64,000 bases of DNA from Thioalkalivibrio nitratireducens DSM 14787 (GCF_000321415.2 NC_019902.2:1984001-2048000); one strand, 5' to 3'; shown: positions 38,395-49,039, counted from the first letter of the stretch. A program made the numbers and translations. The notes: generated by a model not told the origin, from the sequence alone.

Positions 38395-40569
38395 ATGCGT
38401 CACTCACTGCTGACCGACCAGAAGCTGCAGGGACTCGAGCGCGAGGCGCTTGCACGCCACTTTTCCGGGTCCGAAACCCCGGACGTCCAGGTCTCGGCGG
38501 CCATCCACTATGCGCTCGACTCGGTCGACCAATCCGGGCTGCAGGCGCACCCGCTGGACGTTGCGGAGATGCTGCGCCGGCTGAACGTCGATCGCCAGAC
38601 GCTGATTGCGACGCTGCTGATTCCCGCGGTGTTTGCCCGGCGTCTGACGCACGAACAGATGAGTCAGCAGTTCGGCGAGGTGGTCGCGCGCCTGGCCGAA
38701 AACGTCAGCGAACTGGTGCGGCGTCGCTTCGAGGCCCCGACCGGGCGGCCCGAACAGGCCGAGCGGCTGCGGCGCATGCTGCTGGCAATGGTCGATGACG
38801 TGCGCGCGGTGCTGATCAAGTTCGCGTTTCGCCTGCAGAACCTGCGCCTGGCGGTGAAGCAGATGGAACCCGGTACGAAGCTGCTCGCCCAGGAGACCCT
38901 GGACGTGATCGCGCCACTGGCGAACCGCCTCGGGATCGGCTCGCTGAAGTGGGAGATGGAAGACCTGTCGCTGCGCATCCTGGAACCCGAGGCGTACCGC
39001 GCGATCGCGAACGGGCTCGATGCGAACCGCCGTGCCCGGGAAGCATATGTCGAGACCTTCACGCGAACGCTGGAATCGGCGCTGAAGGCGGAAGGCATCC
39101 AGGCCCGCGTGTACGGCCGCCCGAAGCACATCTACAGCATCTGGCGCAAGATGCAGAAGAAGCAACTGGCACTGGAAGAATTGACCGACCTGCGCGCGAC
39201 GCGTGTGATCGTCGACGACCTCTCCGCCTGCTACACCGTGCTCGGGATCGTGCACAACCAGTGGCCGCACCTGCCGCGCGAGTTCGACGACTACATCGCC
39301 AACCCGAAGGACAACGGCTACCAGTCGTTGCATACCGCAGTGGTCGGGCCCGAGGGCAAGGTCGTCGAAGTGCAGATCCGGACCCGCGCGATGCATGAAT
39401 TCGCCGAGCTCGGGGTCGCGGCGCACTGGCGCTACAAGGAAGGCGGCCGCGAGGATCTGGCGCTGGCCAGGGCCATCAATTCGCTGCGCCAGCTGCTCGA
39501 ATCCGATGGCGACGACCAGAACCTGCTGGAGGAATTCCAGAGCGAGATGCTGCACCAGCGGGTGTTCGTGCTGACCCCGCGCGGCGAGGTGCTCGACCTG
39601 CCGGCCGGCGCCACACCGCTGGACTTCGCCTACGGGGTGCACACCGAGGTAGGCCACCGCTGCCGCGGGGCGAAGGTCGACGGACGCATCGTACCGCTGA
39701 CCTACCGCCTGCGTTCCGGCCAGCGCGTCGAGATCCTGACCACGCGCCAGGGTGGTCCGAGCCGCGACTGGCTCAACCCGGCGCTCGGCTACCTGCATAC
39801 CACCCGCGCGCGCAACAAGGCGCGCAGCTGGTTCCGTCAGCAGAACCAGGAGGAACATCTGGCGAACGGGCGCAACCTGCTGGACCGCGAGTGCCAGCGT
39901 CTCGGCGTGAGCCAGGTGGACCACGACGAACTCGCGACCAAGCTCGGCTATCGGCGCTCCGAGGACATGCTGGTCGCGCTCGGCGCCGGCGATCTGACCA
40001 CCGCGCAGGTCGCGCAGAAGCTGCAGGTCGACGCGGCGACGCCGATCCTGGCCCCGCGCCCGCGCCGCCGGCCGGTCAACGATGGCACGCCGGCCGGCGG
40101 CGGCGACATCCACATCCGCGGCGTCGGCGGGCTGCTGACCACGCTCGCGAATTGCTGCAAGCCGGTGCCCGGCGACGCGATCATCGGTTTCATCACCCGC
40201 GGCAAGGGCGTGTCGGTGCACCGGCGCGACTGCGTGAACGTCCTGCGCCTGCCGGACGAGAAGCGCTCGCGCCTGATCGCGGTGAGCTGGGGTCAGGAAC
40301 CGCCGACCCAGGCGGTCGACCTGCTGGTCGACGCACAGGACCGGCCCGGGCTGTTGCGCGACATCAGCAACGTGTTCGCGAACGCGAACGTGAACCTGCT
40401 CGCGGTCCAGACGCGCACCGATCCGATCGACCGGTCGGTGCGCATGGAACTGACCGCCGAGGTCGAAAGCCTGAGCCAGCTCAGCGGTCTGTTCGACCGG
40501 ATCCAGTCGCTGGCCAATGTCTACAGCGTTCACCGGCGTTCCAGCGTCGCCACCACCTCTGCTCGCTAA
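38395..40569 (+). CDS. relA: GTP pyrophosphokinase RelA ((p)ppGpp synthetase)
   Basis: RelA makes (p)ppGpp on ribosomes stalled with uncharged tRNA. The 724-residue protein has an N-terminal pseudo-hydrolase domain lacking the HD pair (LLIPAVFARRLTHEQ where active enzymes carry HDxxED), a synthetase domain (GRPKHIYSIWRKMQ, DLRATRVIVDDLSACYTVLG, NPKDNGYQSLHTAVVGP, AAHWRYKEG), a TGS domain (VFVLTPRGEVLDLPAGATPLDFAY) split here at its natural motifs, and a C-terminal ACT domain (RPGLLRDISNVFANANVN). The missing HD residues identify RelA rather than SpoT. It stands alone after ybbP and before the repeat region. Confidence 0.96.
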   Translation: MRHSLLTDQKLQGLEREALARHFSGSETPDVQVSAAIHYALDSVDQSGLQAHPLDVAEMLRRLNVDRQTLIATLLIPAVFARRLTHEQMSQQFGEVVARLAENVSELVRRRFEAPTGRPEQAERLRRMLLAMVDDVRAVLIKFAFRLQNLRLAVKQMEPGTKLLAQETLDVIAPLANRLGIGSLKWEMEDLSLRILEPEAYRAIANGLDANRRAREAYVETFTRTLESALKAEGIQARVYGRPKHIYSIWRKMQKKQLALEELTDLRATRVIVDDLSACYTVLGIVHNQWPHLPREFDDYIANPKDNGYQSLHTAVVGPEGKVVEVQIRTRAMHEFAELGVAAHWRYKEGGREDLALARAINSLRQLLESDGDDQNLLEEFQSEMLHQRVFVLTPRGEVLDLPAGATPLDFAYGVHTEVGHRCRGAKVDGRIVPLTYRLRSGQRVEILTTRQGGPSRDWLNPALGYLHTTRARNKARSWFRQQNQEEHLANGRNLLDRECQRLGVSQVDHDELATKLGYRRSEDMLVALGAGDLTTAQVAQKLQVDAATPILAPRPRRRPVNDGTPAGGGDIHIRGVGGLLTTLANCCKPVPGDAIIGFITRGKGVSVHRRDCVNVLRLPDEKRSRLIAVSWGQEPPTQAVDLLVDAQDRPGLLRDISNVFANANVNLLAVQTRTDPIDRSVRMELTAEVESLSQLSGLFDRIQSLANVYSVHRRSSVATTSAR

Positions 40570-40880
40570 CCCTGAACGGCCAGCACCGCGGCATGGGCGC
40601 CGCACGGATGCGCTGTCTGGCGTGCACGCCGATCATTCCCGCCCTGACTACTTCCCGTAGACCCCGCCCCACACCCCTCGACAACCGGCAGGCAAGGTGA
40701 CGACGCTGCTTGCAGTGCAGCCCACGCGGCCGGATCGCATCAATGGTTGCCCGTTCTCCAGCCGGGGGTTCTTCCAGACCCTCCGGCGCACGGACGTAGA
40801 CGAAATCCCGACCCTCGCCGGCCGGCTGTACTCAATTGACCTCGTCCCCGCCCACTGGCACGAAGGCCCTTATGACTCTT
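40570..40880. other. Spacer after relA
   Basis: I see no recognisable gene. A 62-codon frame starting with GTG at 40697 lies here (ending HWHEGPYDSS) but has no convincing ribosome-binding site or family resemblance, and it runs into the repeat array. Confidence 0.4.
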
Positions 40881-41380
40881 CCTGATTATCACCGATGCTC
40901 CGCAATCTGGAACGGGCCGTCTCGTAACCACCGTCATCGCGAGGCGCGAAGCCTTTGGCCGCGAGCGCAGCATGGCGGGACGTGGCAATCCATACGGAGT
41001 TCGTCCTCCCGGCTACCTGATCATCAGGGAAGCTCCGCAAATTGGAACGGGCCGTCATCGAAACCACCGTCATCGCGAGGCGCGAAGCAACGTGGCAATC
41101 CATACGGAGTTCGTCCTCCCGGCTACCTGATTATCAGGGAAGCTCCGCAAATTGGAACGGGCCGTCATCGAAACCACCGTCATCGCGAGGCGCGAAGCAA
41201 CGTGGCGATCCAAACGGCGTTAGTCCTCCCCGCGCCGCCTGGATTATTCGCTGCGCTCACCCTGCGGGCCAGCCCGCGGCTGTTCAATGCGCTACGGGCA
41301 GGAGTGACAAGCGACGCTCGCAATGACCACCGAGACGGAACGTCTGTCGTGCTCGCTGCGGAGGTTCCGTGATAATCAGG
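40881..41380. mobile_element. MITE-like composite array with terminal inverted repeats
   Basis: The 500-bp stretch begins with CCTGATTATCAC and ends with its inverse, GTGATAATCAGG; the match extends inward about 24 bases with a few mismatches (CTCCGCA also matches). Inside, a unit starting CCTGATYATC is repeated at 40881, 41016 and 41126. Units 2 and 3 are 110 bases apart and nearly identical; unit 1 is 135 bases because of an insert of about 25 bases. Each unit carries GTCATCGCGAGGCGCGAAGC, the left end of a smaller element. There is no transposase frame. The remaining bases to 41646 hold only the leader of the next gene. Confidence 0.8.
41179..41327. repeat. Complete inner MITE copy (149 bp)
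   Basis: Ends are GTCATCGCGAG and CTCGCAATGAC, imperfect inverted repeats (GTCATYGCGAG). The interior contains GGATTATTCGCTGCG, CACCCTGCGGG and CTGTTCAATGCGCTACG. The same interior occurs at 51808-51953, so this is a dispersed non-autonomous element. The two preceding tandem units hold only its left end. Confidence 0.8.
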
Positions 41381-41646
41381 TGACTCTTTGTGATTAGTTC
41401 GTTCTTGCTATCGTCACTACTGATAAGGTCAGTCAAACTATACTGTTCTTCTCCTTATGCAAGCTCTTCTCTACACGGAAAAAAACCTTCGTTTCTCAGC
41501 CCGTCCTGGTGTTGACAACACGACCCCGCTGGAAGATCCTTTCTGCGCAAACTTTCGTACGACACACGCTTGGGGTCCCCCGAAATGCGGGGCGCTCGTT
41601 GAGAGTTCCCACGAATGTCGATCATCGGAATCTGAAGGGGGGAGTT

Positions 41647-42471
41647 GTGGGGCCATCACTAAAAGAACACCGGATTGTTTCGCTGGCCTTGGTCGGATTG
41701 ATCGCATTCGCCGTCATTCCCGACAGGGTCGCCAGTGCGTTTCCCGATCTTGAAGTTCCCGTTTCGCGGCTGGGCGAAGGATTCCTGCGAATCGGCGAGG
41801 ACATCGAGAAAACAACGCTTCTTGAACTGGTCCCGGGAACACCGCAGGCAAGGGTCCTGGATCGGTTGGGTATGCCCGAAAGCCAGGCGTCGCGCAGGGC
41901 AGGCGTCGACTGGTTCTACAACATCAATCTCCCCATCGCGGACGGGACCGATGTCCTGGTCTGCCAGTTCCGGGTGCGTTTCGACCGGAATCGCAACGTT
42001 GCCGAAACCTCCTGGAGGCGCTTTGCCTGTGAGCGCATATTCGATGAGCTGGGGGTTCCGCCCCGCATCCCGGAGTTCGAGGTTCTCACGCTGGGCGCGG
42101 ACGTCCTGTTCGAGTTCGACAGCGACCATATCACCCCGGACGGGCGCCGCGAGCTCGATCGCGTTGCCGAGCACTTGAGGAACGAATACACGGATCCCAT
42201 GATCACGCTCGTCGGACACACCGACCGGATCGGCGACCCCGCGTACAACCAGGGGCTTTCCGAACGCCGTGCCAATGCCGTGCGTACCTACCTTGCTACC
42301 CGCGGCCTGCCCCGTAGGTCCATGGTGGCCGAAGGGCGCGGCCATCGAGAACCTCTGGTGTTCTGCGAGGGATTCCAGGTGACCCAGCAACTGAAGAACT
42401 GCCTGCAACCCAATCGCCGCGTCGAGGTGCAGGTCGTCGAACGCGCAGCGCCGCGCGAGGTGCCCGAGTGA
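41647..42471 (+). CDS. Exported protein: SmpA/BamE-like domain plus OmpA peptidoglycan-binding domain
   Basis: A GTG at 41647 with an AGGGGGGAG ribosome-binding site gives 274 residues; the longer open frame upstream is not protein-like. A signal peptide (VSLALVGLIAFAVI, cleaved near ASA) is followed by an SmpA/OmlA-like part (about 45-115: LELVPGTPQARVLDRLG) and an OmpA C-terminal domain (VLFEFDSDHITPDGRREL, LVGHTDRIGDPAYNQGLSERRA, NRRVEVQV). It should tether to peptidoglycan in the periplasm. OmpA-type proteins commonly accompany type I-secreted adhesins, and the adhesin gene follows 282 bases later. Confidence 0.85.
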   Translation: MGPSLKEHRIVSLALVGLIAFAVIPDRVASAFPDLEVPVSRLGEGFLRIGEDIEKTTLLELVPGTPQARVLDRLGMPESQASRRAGVDWFYNINLPIADGTDVLVCQFRVRFDRNRNVAETSWRRFACERIFDELGVPPRIPEFEVLTLGADVLFEFDSDHITPDGRRELDRVAEHLRNEYTDPMITLVGHTDRIGDPAYNQGLSERRANAVRTYLATRGLPRRSMVAEGRGHREPLVFCEGFQVTQQLKNCLQPNRRVEVQVVERAAPREVPE

Positions 42472-42753
42472 TCTCCGCCGGCGTCCGGCCGCGCGCCGGC
42501 GCCCTACAAGGTGCCGTGACAGAGATCGGAGTCTCGGAGTTTCATCCCACGCATGACACGCGGACCTTCGCACCGATGGGTTGGGTATCCTCCAAGACGT
42601 CGAACCGAACCTACATCAGCCGGCCTGCGAACGAACGGCATCACCCGCCTGCGGCAGGAAACGGTTTCCAGAAGAAATCGGGTAGCCGTGCACATGCTGC
42701 TGACGGCTGTCAGTCGCATTGCCTACCCAACGACCATAACGAGAGGTGAGTGA

Positions 42754-45370
42754 ATGCGGCCTTCTACTGAAGTAATCGTTGTCGACAAGGCGACCGGCGC
42801 ATCCTCGGAAGTCGCAATCGATGCGCTCGCACTAACGCAGGCACCGGCGAGTATTGTCCAGCTCCCGGTAGGGCCCGAGGAGGTGGCTTCGTTCCGCCAG
42901 ATCGGCGACGATCTGGTCATCCTGCTTAAGTCGGGACGCGAGATCACGGTAGACGGGTTCTTCGCGCCGGCCGAAGGGCGCCACGAACTGATCCTCCGAG
43001 GACAGCAACGGGGTTCTCTGGTGGGGCCAGTACGAAGAACCCTGGGCCGAGTTCTCGTTCACCGAGATCAACGAATTGACCGGGCTTCTGGTAGCAGAGG
43101 ACGAAGGTGGCGCCGGAGCCGCAGCCCTACTGGCGCTCGGTGCATTGGCAGCGGCGGCCGCAGCGGGCTCGAGCAGCTCGGACGGTCCCCGCAACCCCCG
43201 GTTCGAGAGCGCTTCGATCGCAGACTCCGGACGGGAAGCGATGGGTCAGTTGGTTGACTGGGAGGGACATCCCGATCTGACGGTGGTGATTCGGTCACCC
43301 GACGGCACACCCCTCGCCGAAGGCGACGTCGACGACCAGGGGCAGTTCCATCTGGAGTGGGACGAAGCGTTCACCGGGGGGGAAACCCTGATGCTCGCGC
43401 TGCATGACGCGGACGGCGCAGTACTCGACCAGCTCGAAATACAGGCACCCGATATCGACCCCGCGGAACGACCGAACCCACCCGAGAACGTCGAGGTCAG
43501 TGACGACGGCACCGTGGTGACGGGCGAAGGCGAAGCCGGCCTGGTGGCGGTGGTGCGCAACCCCGATGGCCAGATTGTCGGCGAGGCGCAGGTTCGCGGC
43601 GACGGGACCTTCCGGGTGCTGCTGGACCAGGCGTTCACCGACGGTGAACAGCTCGAGGTCCGCCTGAGGGACGACGACACCGGGCTCGAATCGGACGCCG
43701 TATTCGTCGACGCGCCAACCGACGTCGACCCGCCCGATGACCGGCCTGCCCCGCCCGAGGATCTCGCGATCAACGACGAGGGCACGATGGTCACCGGCAA
43801 GGGGACCCCGGGCCTGACGGCGGTCGTGCGCGATCCGCAGGGCAACATTGTCGGTAACGCCCTCGTCAACCCGGATGGCACCTTCGAAGTTCACCTTGCG
43901 CAGCCGTTCGTCGAAGGCGAGCGGCTCGAAGTTCGGATCGTCAACGACGCCGGCGTCGAATCGCTGCCCGGCATCGTGTTCGCCCCCGATCTGACGGACG
44001 AGGGTCCGGATGCACCGATCATCACCCAGGCGGACTTCGAGGGCGTCGGCGGTACCGCCGAAGTCGGTACGACCGTGCATCTGAACGATGCCGACGGCCA
44101 CCCCCTGCTCGATGACCAGGGTGCCCCAATCGTCGCTTCGGTGGATGCGTCCGGCAATTGGTTCGTGCCGGCGTCGGATTTCCCCGGCGGCAGCAGCGTC
44201 GGCGTCGAGGGCCAGGCCACCGCGCGCGATGCCCAGGGCCGCGAATCCGACCCCGCCGACTTCGCCGTCCCGTCGTTGTTCGCGTTCGACAATTCGGCGT
44301 CCGCTGGAATCCAGATCCAGCCCGCGTTCGAGACCCAGGAGCTCGACGACCTCGAGGTTTCGAACGTGTTGTTTCTCTTGGGCACCGACAGCGATGAGCT
44401 CGAGTTTACGGTGCCGGAAGGCAGCGTCGGCGCTCTGTCCTTCGGCGCACAAAGCGCCTCTCTGTTGCAAGTCCTGGGCAACGACCTGCATGTCGAACTC
44501 CAGCGCAAGGACGAGTTCGGGAACTTCGTCAAGGTCGGCGAATGGGACGGCGACCCGTTTCTGCTGGGCCTCGACCTGCTCGGGCTGTTCGGAACCAGCG
44601 GTTCCGTTGCCGAGAGCGGCCTGCCGCCCGGCGAATACAAGCTGGTACTCTCGCAGTCGTCGGTGCTGAGCCTGCTGAGCAGTGCATCGCTGACCGACGT
44701 CCAGCTGTTCCTCGTGAATCCCGATGAGTTCGACGTGGTCGGCGTTTCTCCGATCACCGGCAACGTGATCACCGATCCCGGCGACCAGGGCCGCCCCGAC
44801 ATTCCGGGCCACGCCGACACCAGCATCAGCATCCTGACCGAGAGCGGGATCTTCGTCGTCGTCGGCCCGGAAGGCCGGACGGTGCAGGGGGAATACGGTT
44901 CCCTGTTCATCGATGCGAGCGGCAACTACCGCTACGAGCCAAACCCGGATGCCCAGGGCATCGGCCAGACGGATACCTTTACCTACAAGCTGACGCACCC
45001 CAACGGCGATACCGCGGAGGCCACCCTGACGATCACCATCGAGGCAGAGGAAGTGCCGATCCAGCCGATGGACACGCAGGCCGACGGTGACGCGGTCGTG
45101 CTCGCAGCGATGGAGGATTCTTCCGTCGACGAAGCCAGTGAAGGCGGCTCCGAAGCGGATGAGGAATCGCTCCCCGAGATGCAGGCGCTGATGGACGAGG
45201 ATCCGGGCCCCGATACGACTCCGATGGGAGATGAAGCCAGCGGATCCGCCGCAGGTGAACCCGCACCGTCCGGGGCCGAGTCCGACCCGATGACGGTCGA
45301 GTACCATGACGAAGGCCCACCTCCCGGCACCGCGGACGACATGGACCAAAACCACCTATCGATGGTATAA
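42754..45370 (+). CDS. BapA-like type I-secreted adhesin; one-base frameshift at about 42997
   Basis: AGGTGA precedes the ATG. The first 81 residues match a BapA N-terminal (prefix) region (VILLKSGREITVDGFF). The frame then breaks; dropping one C at 42996-42997 joins it to EDSNGVLWWGQYEEPWAEF, SFTEINELTGLLVAEDEGG and an Ala-rich hydrophobic stretch, the usual BapA continuation. In total about 871 residues: four bacterial Ig-like repeats (DGTVVTGEGEAGLVAVVRNP and similar), a conserved late domain (DTSISILTESGIFVVVGPEG; GNYRYEPNPDAQGIGQTDTF) and an acidic tail. There are no RTX GGxGxD repeats. As read, the second frame alone could start near 43076. Exporter genes follow at once. Confidence 0.83.
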
Positions 45371-45521
45371 GCTCGGCACTGGACGTCCACCCTGCGCGGG
45401 CCACAGCCGGAAATCTCCTTGCGGCTGGCCCGCCGCATTCTGGGCCAATCTTGTTCCCGGCGGCGGACCGGCGGCCGGTCGCGCCGCCGGGGGCTGCCCG
45501 GCCGCCCATCGCGAGACCCTC

Positions 45522-46832
45522 ATGGTGCTGACAATGCGTGTTCCCCGCATCTTACCCGCGGCCGGCGCTAGCATGCTGCTGATCGCCGCGCCGCTCATGG
45601 CGCAGAACCAGGCTCCGCCACTCGGAATGACCGCGGCGGTCACCCAGGCGGTCGAAACCGACCCTTCGGTCACCGAGGCGCTTGCCCAATTGCTGGAACA
45701 GGGCGAGGCGGTCGCGGTCGCGCGCTCCGCCTATTTCCCCCAGGTCACCGTCGGCACCCGCTCGGAGTTCAACAGCTCGCTCAACCGCAACGTGAACGTC
45801 GCCAGCGTCACCGCGTCCCAACTCTTGTACGATTTCAACAAGACCGGCAGCGCGGTGGATCAGGCAAGCGCCGGCAAGCAGCGCCGGCACGCCGAACTGC
45901 TGGAAGCGGTGGACCGGGTGGCTGAGGATACCGGCAACGCCGTGATCGAAGTGCAGCGCAATCATGCGCTGCTGGCAGTCGCCGAAGACCAGGTCCAGGG
46001 GGTTTCCTCGCTGGTGGAGCTGACCCGGCGCCGTGCCCGCGATGGCGCCGCGGCACGGTCCGACGTGCGCCAGGCGGCCGCCCGCCAGGACGCGGCGGCG
46101 GTGGTTCGTTCCGAGATCGCGTCGGCCCTCGCCGACGCGATGTCCCGGCTGCGCGTGTACGTCCCGCTAGACTCTCCCGAAGTACTCGACCCGGATCTGC
46201 CGGCGCCGGTCGCCCGTGCCTGTGCCACCGTCGGCGACGAAATCGATGACCTTCCCCGCATGCAAGCAGCCCGGGCCGTCCGCGAGGAGGCCAAGGCGCA
46301 ACGGGATGCGGCCCGCGCCGCCGGCCTGCCCACGGTTTCGCTCGATCTTCGCGTCGACCGCTTCTTCGACAGCGCCCTTGACGACCAGACCGCGTCCAGC
46401 GTCTTGCTCAACGTGCGCAGTGACCTGTTTCGCGGAGGCGCGAACCGCGCCCACCAGGCCGCGGCGCGATACCGGCAACAGGCGGCCGATGCGGCCGGCG
46501 AATCCGTGCATATCCGCGCCAGGCAGGTTCTCGACGACGCCCGGCGCACGGCCGCGGACCTACAGGACCGGATCGCGACCCTCGAGCGCCGAATCGAGCA
46601 TCTGGCCGAAACCCGCGATCTGTATCGCACCCAGCATTTGTCCCTCGGTACGCGTTCGCTGCTCGACCTTCTGAACGTCGAACAGGAGTATCACCAGGCG
46701 CGTTTCGACGCGCTGAACGCCGTCTACGACCTGCGCCGCATCCAGGTCGATTGCCTGGCCAGCGGCGGCGAACTGCGCCAGGCGTTCGCCCTCGACACCA
46801 CCCGGGTCCAGGGGGTCGAAGTCCTGCCGTGA
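45522..46832 (+). CDS. TolC-family outer membrane channel (type I secretion)
   Basis: The 436-residue protein has a signal peptide (ILPAAGASMLLIAAPLMA, cleaved before QNQ) and two outer-membrane-factor repeats: GMTAAVTQAVETDPSVTEAL, SAYFPQVTVGTRSEF and QLLYDFNKTGSAVDQA in the first half, and LRVDRFFDSALDD, RSDLFRGGANRAHQ and LSLGTRSLLDLLNVEQEY in the second. It would form the outer-membrane tunnel for the adhesin. The start is the ATG at 45522 or 45534. It overlaps the ABC exporter by GTGA. Confidence 0.9.
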   Translation: MVLTMRVPRILPAAGASMLLIAAPLMAQNQAPPLGMTAAVTQAVETDPSVTEALAQLLEQGEAVAVARSAYFPQVTVGTRSEFNSSLNRNVNVASVTASQLLYDFNKTGSAVDQASAGKQRRHAELLEAVDRVAEDTGNAVIEVQRNHALLAVAEDQVQGVSSLVELTRRRARDGAAARSDVRQAAARQDAAAVVRSEIASALADAMSRLRVYVPLDSPEVLDPDLPAPVARACATVGDEIDDLPRMQAARAVREEAKAQRDAARAAGLPTVSLDLRVDRFFDSALDDQTASSVLLNVRSDLFRGGANRAHQAAARYRQQAADAAGESVHIRARQVLDDARRTAADLQDRIATLERRIEHLAETRDLYRTQHLSLGTRSLLDLLNVEQEYHQARFDALNAVYDLRRIQVDCLASGGELRQAFALDTTRVQGVEVLP

Positions 46833-49039
46833 GTACCGGCGACGTCAACCGCGCTGCCGACGAGGCGGAGACTCTGGCAGCGGAAGCCCCATCGGGCATC
46901 GAAACCTTCCAGCCCTGGCTCGATGCCTTTCTCCAGGTCGCGCGCCACTATCGCTGCGACTTCTCCGAGGAGAACGTGCGGGTGGCCACGGCCTGGGAAC
47001 ACGGGGCCAACGACCCGGACCGGGTGCTGCAGTCGATCGCCCGGCAACTCGGTCTGTCCCTCAGGATCGAGCATCCGCCCCTGAACGCGCCGACACCATG
47101 GCGGCTTCCCCTGGTGGTGGAACTTTCGGACAGGCAGGTGGCCGTGCTCGAGTCAATCGACGGCGACGCCTACTATCTTGCATTTCCTCAGGATCAGGGG
47201 CTATCGAAACCCCTGCCCCGCGACCGCATCGAAGACTCGATCGTCCGCATCCTGACCCTCAGGCCCGCCCGGACCGGTGCCGATCCGCGCGTGGACGAGT
47301 ACGTCGCACCCTACCGCGAGCACTGGTTCCGCGAGATCGTACTGCGCGACCTGCGCCCCTACGGGCATGTGATGGTCGCCTCGTTGCTCGCGAACACGCT
47401 GTCGCTCGCCGGCCTGTTGTTCGCGATGCAGGTCTACGACCGGGTCATTCCCGCCGAGTCCTTCCCGACCTTGTATGTGCTGTTCAGCGGGGTCGTGCTG
47501 GCTCTGACATTCGAGCTGACGATGCGGGTAGCGCGGGTCCGGCTGATCGACGTGCTGGGCAAACGCGCCGACCTGCGGCTCTCCGACCGGATTTTCGGAC
47601 ACTCGTTGCGGTTGAAGAACACGGTACGCCCACGATCGACCGGCACCTTCATCAACCAGATCCGCGAGATCGAGCGGGTCCGCGAGATGATGACCTCGAC
47701 GACCGTGTCGGTGCTGGCGGACATGCCTTTCTTCGTTCTATTCCTGTTCGTGTTCTGGTATCTCGCAGGGCCGCTCGCGCTGATCCCGCTGCTCGGTCTC
47801 CTGGTACTGGTGACCCCGGGCCTGCTGTCCCAGAGGCGTTTGAACCAGCTCGCGCACGCATCGATGCGGGAATCGTCGCTGCGCAATGCGCTGCTGGTCG
47901 AATCCGTGCAGGGCGTCGACGACATCAAGTCCCTGCAAGCCGAACCGCGCTTTCAGAACCAGTGGAACCACTACAACACGCTGACCACCGACACCAACCT
48001 GCAGCTGCGCTTCTTGACCAACTCGCTCACGGCCTGGAGCCAGACGGTGCAGACCGGCGTGTTCGCGGTCGTGATCCTGTTCGGCGCGCCGATGGCCATG
48101 ACTGGAGATCTCACGACCGGGGCACTGGTCGCCGCGTCGATCCTGGCATCGCGGATGCTGGTACCGATGGCCCAGCTGAACCAGTTGCTGAGCCGCTGGC
48201 AGCATGCCCGGATCGCCCTCTCGGGCCTGGACCAGATCATGGCTCGGCCAGTCGACCATCCAGAAGGCGACAAACGCGTACACCGGCCTGCACTCAACGG
48301 GCACTATCGGTTCCGGGACGCAGCCTTCCGCTACTCGGCCGAGGAACCCGGGACAGCGCTGCAGGTACAGGAGCTGACCGTTCGCCCGGGCGAGCGCATC
48401 GCCGTGCTGGGCCGCAACGGCGCCGGCAAATCGACGCTGCTGCAGGCGCTGTCCGGGCTGCTGGAACCCTCTGAGGGTCAGGTGCTGTTGGACGGTGTAC
48501 GGCTCGCCCATCTGGACCCTGCGGACGTGCGCCGCGACGTCGGACTGCTTACGCAGAATGCTCGTTTGTTCCACGGCACCGTGCGCGAGAACCTGACGCT
48601 CGGGATCCCCGGCGCTCGCGACGAGGCGCTGCTCGAGACCTTGACCCTGGTGGGCGCACGCGAGATGCTGAACAGCCTCTCCAGCGGCCTGGACCACGTC
48701 GTCCAGGAAGGCGGACAAGGTCTCTCGGGCGGGCAGCGCCAGGCGCTTCTGCTCGCACGGCTCATGTTGCGCGAGCCACGCATCGCGCTGCTCGACGAAC
48801 CCACGACGGCGCTGGACGAGGCTTCGGAGCGGCAGGTGATCACCAGCCTGGGTGCCTGGTCGCAAGGCCGGACGCTCGTGGTCGCGACCCATCGGCGCAG
48901 CGTGCTGGAACTCGTCGACCGGATCATCGTCGTCGACCGGGGCCGCATCGTACTCGACGACAGCAAGAAGCAGGCTCTCGCACGTCTGGCATCGGGAACG
49001 CCCGCACGTCCGAACCCTGGAACACGACGCGGTGGCTAG
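46829..49039 (+). CDS. Type I secretion ABC exporter (LapB/LssB type)
   Basis: The 736-residue protein starts with GTG at 46829, overlapping the TolC-family stop. Its N-terminal 125 residues form a C39-like domain with no catalytic Cys, a recognition module for the substrate. Six membrane helices follow at about 160-430 (VMVASLLANTLSLAGLLFAM; LADMPFFVLFLFVFWYLAG). The ATPase has Walker A LGRNGAGKST, signature LSGGQRQALLLARL and Walker B IALLDEPTTALDEA. It powers one-step export of the adhesin across both membranes. Confidence 0.93.
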   Translation: MSTGDVNRAADEAETLAAEAPSGIETFQPWLDAFLQVARHYRCDFSEENVRVATAWEHGANDPDRVLQSIARQLGLSLRIEHPPLNAPTPWRLPLVVELSDRQVAVLESIDGDAYYLAFPQDQGLSKPLPRDRIEDSIVRILTLRPARTGADPRVDEYVAPYREHWFREIVLRDLRPYGHVMVASLLANTLSLAGLLFAMQVYDRVIPAESFPTLYVLFSGVVLALTFELTMRVARVRLIDVLGKRADLRLSDRIFGHSLRLKNTVRPRSTGTFINQIREIERVREMMTSTTVSVLADMPFFVLFLFVFWYLAGPLALIPLLGLLVLVTPGLLSQRRLNQLAHASMRESSLRNALLVESVQGVDDIKSLQAEPRFQNQWNHYNTLTTDTNLQLRFLTNSLTAWSQTVQTGVFAVVILFGAPMAMTGDLTTGALVAASILASRMLVPMAQLNQLLSRWQHARIALSGLDQIMARPVDHPEGDKRVHRPALNGHYRFRDAAFRYSAEEPGTALQVQELTVRPGERIAVLGRNGAGKSTLLQALSGLLEPSEGQVLLDGVRLAHLDPADVRRDVGLLTQNARLFHGTVRENLTLGIPGARDEALLETLTLVGAREMLNSLSSGLDHVVQEGGQGLSGGQRQALLLARLMLREPRIALLDEPTTALDEASERQVITSLGAWSQGRTLVVATHRRSVLELVDRIIVVDRGRIVLDDSKKQALARLASGTPARPNPGTRRGG

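Noticed and set aside
40881-41380. CRISPR or satellite array
   Set aside because: Units are about 110 bases without unique spacers, and the block has inverted ends, which fits a MITE-type element.
41509-41646. Extended N-terminus of the OmpA/SmpA protein
   Set aside because: The sequence is not protein-like, and the GTG at 41647 has a strong ribosome-binding site and begins a signal peptide.
45306-45521. Upstream extension of the TolC-family gene from an ATG at 45306
   Set aside because: It overlaps the adhesin end, lacks a signal peptide at its start and reads as a shadow; the signal peptide begins at 45522 or 45534.
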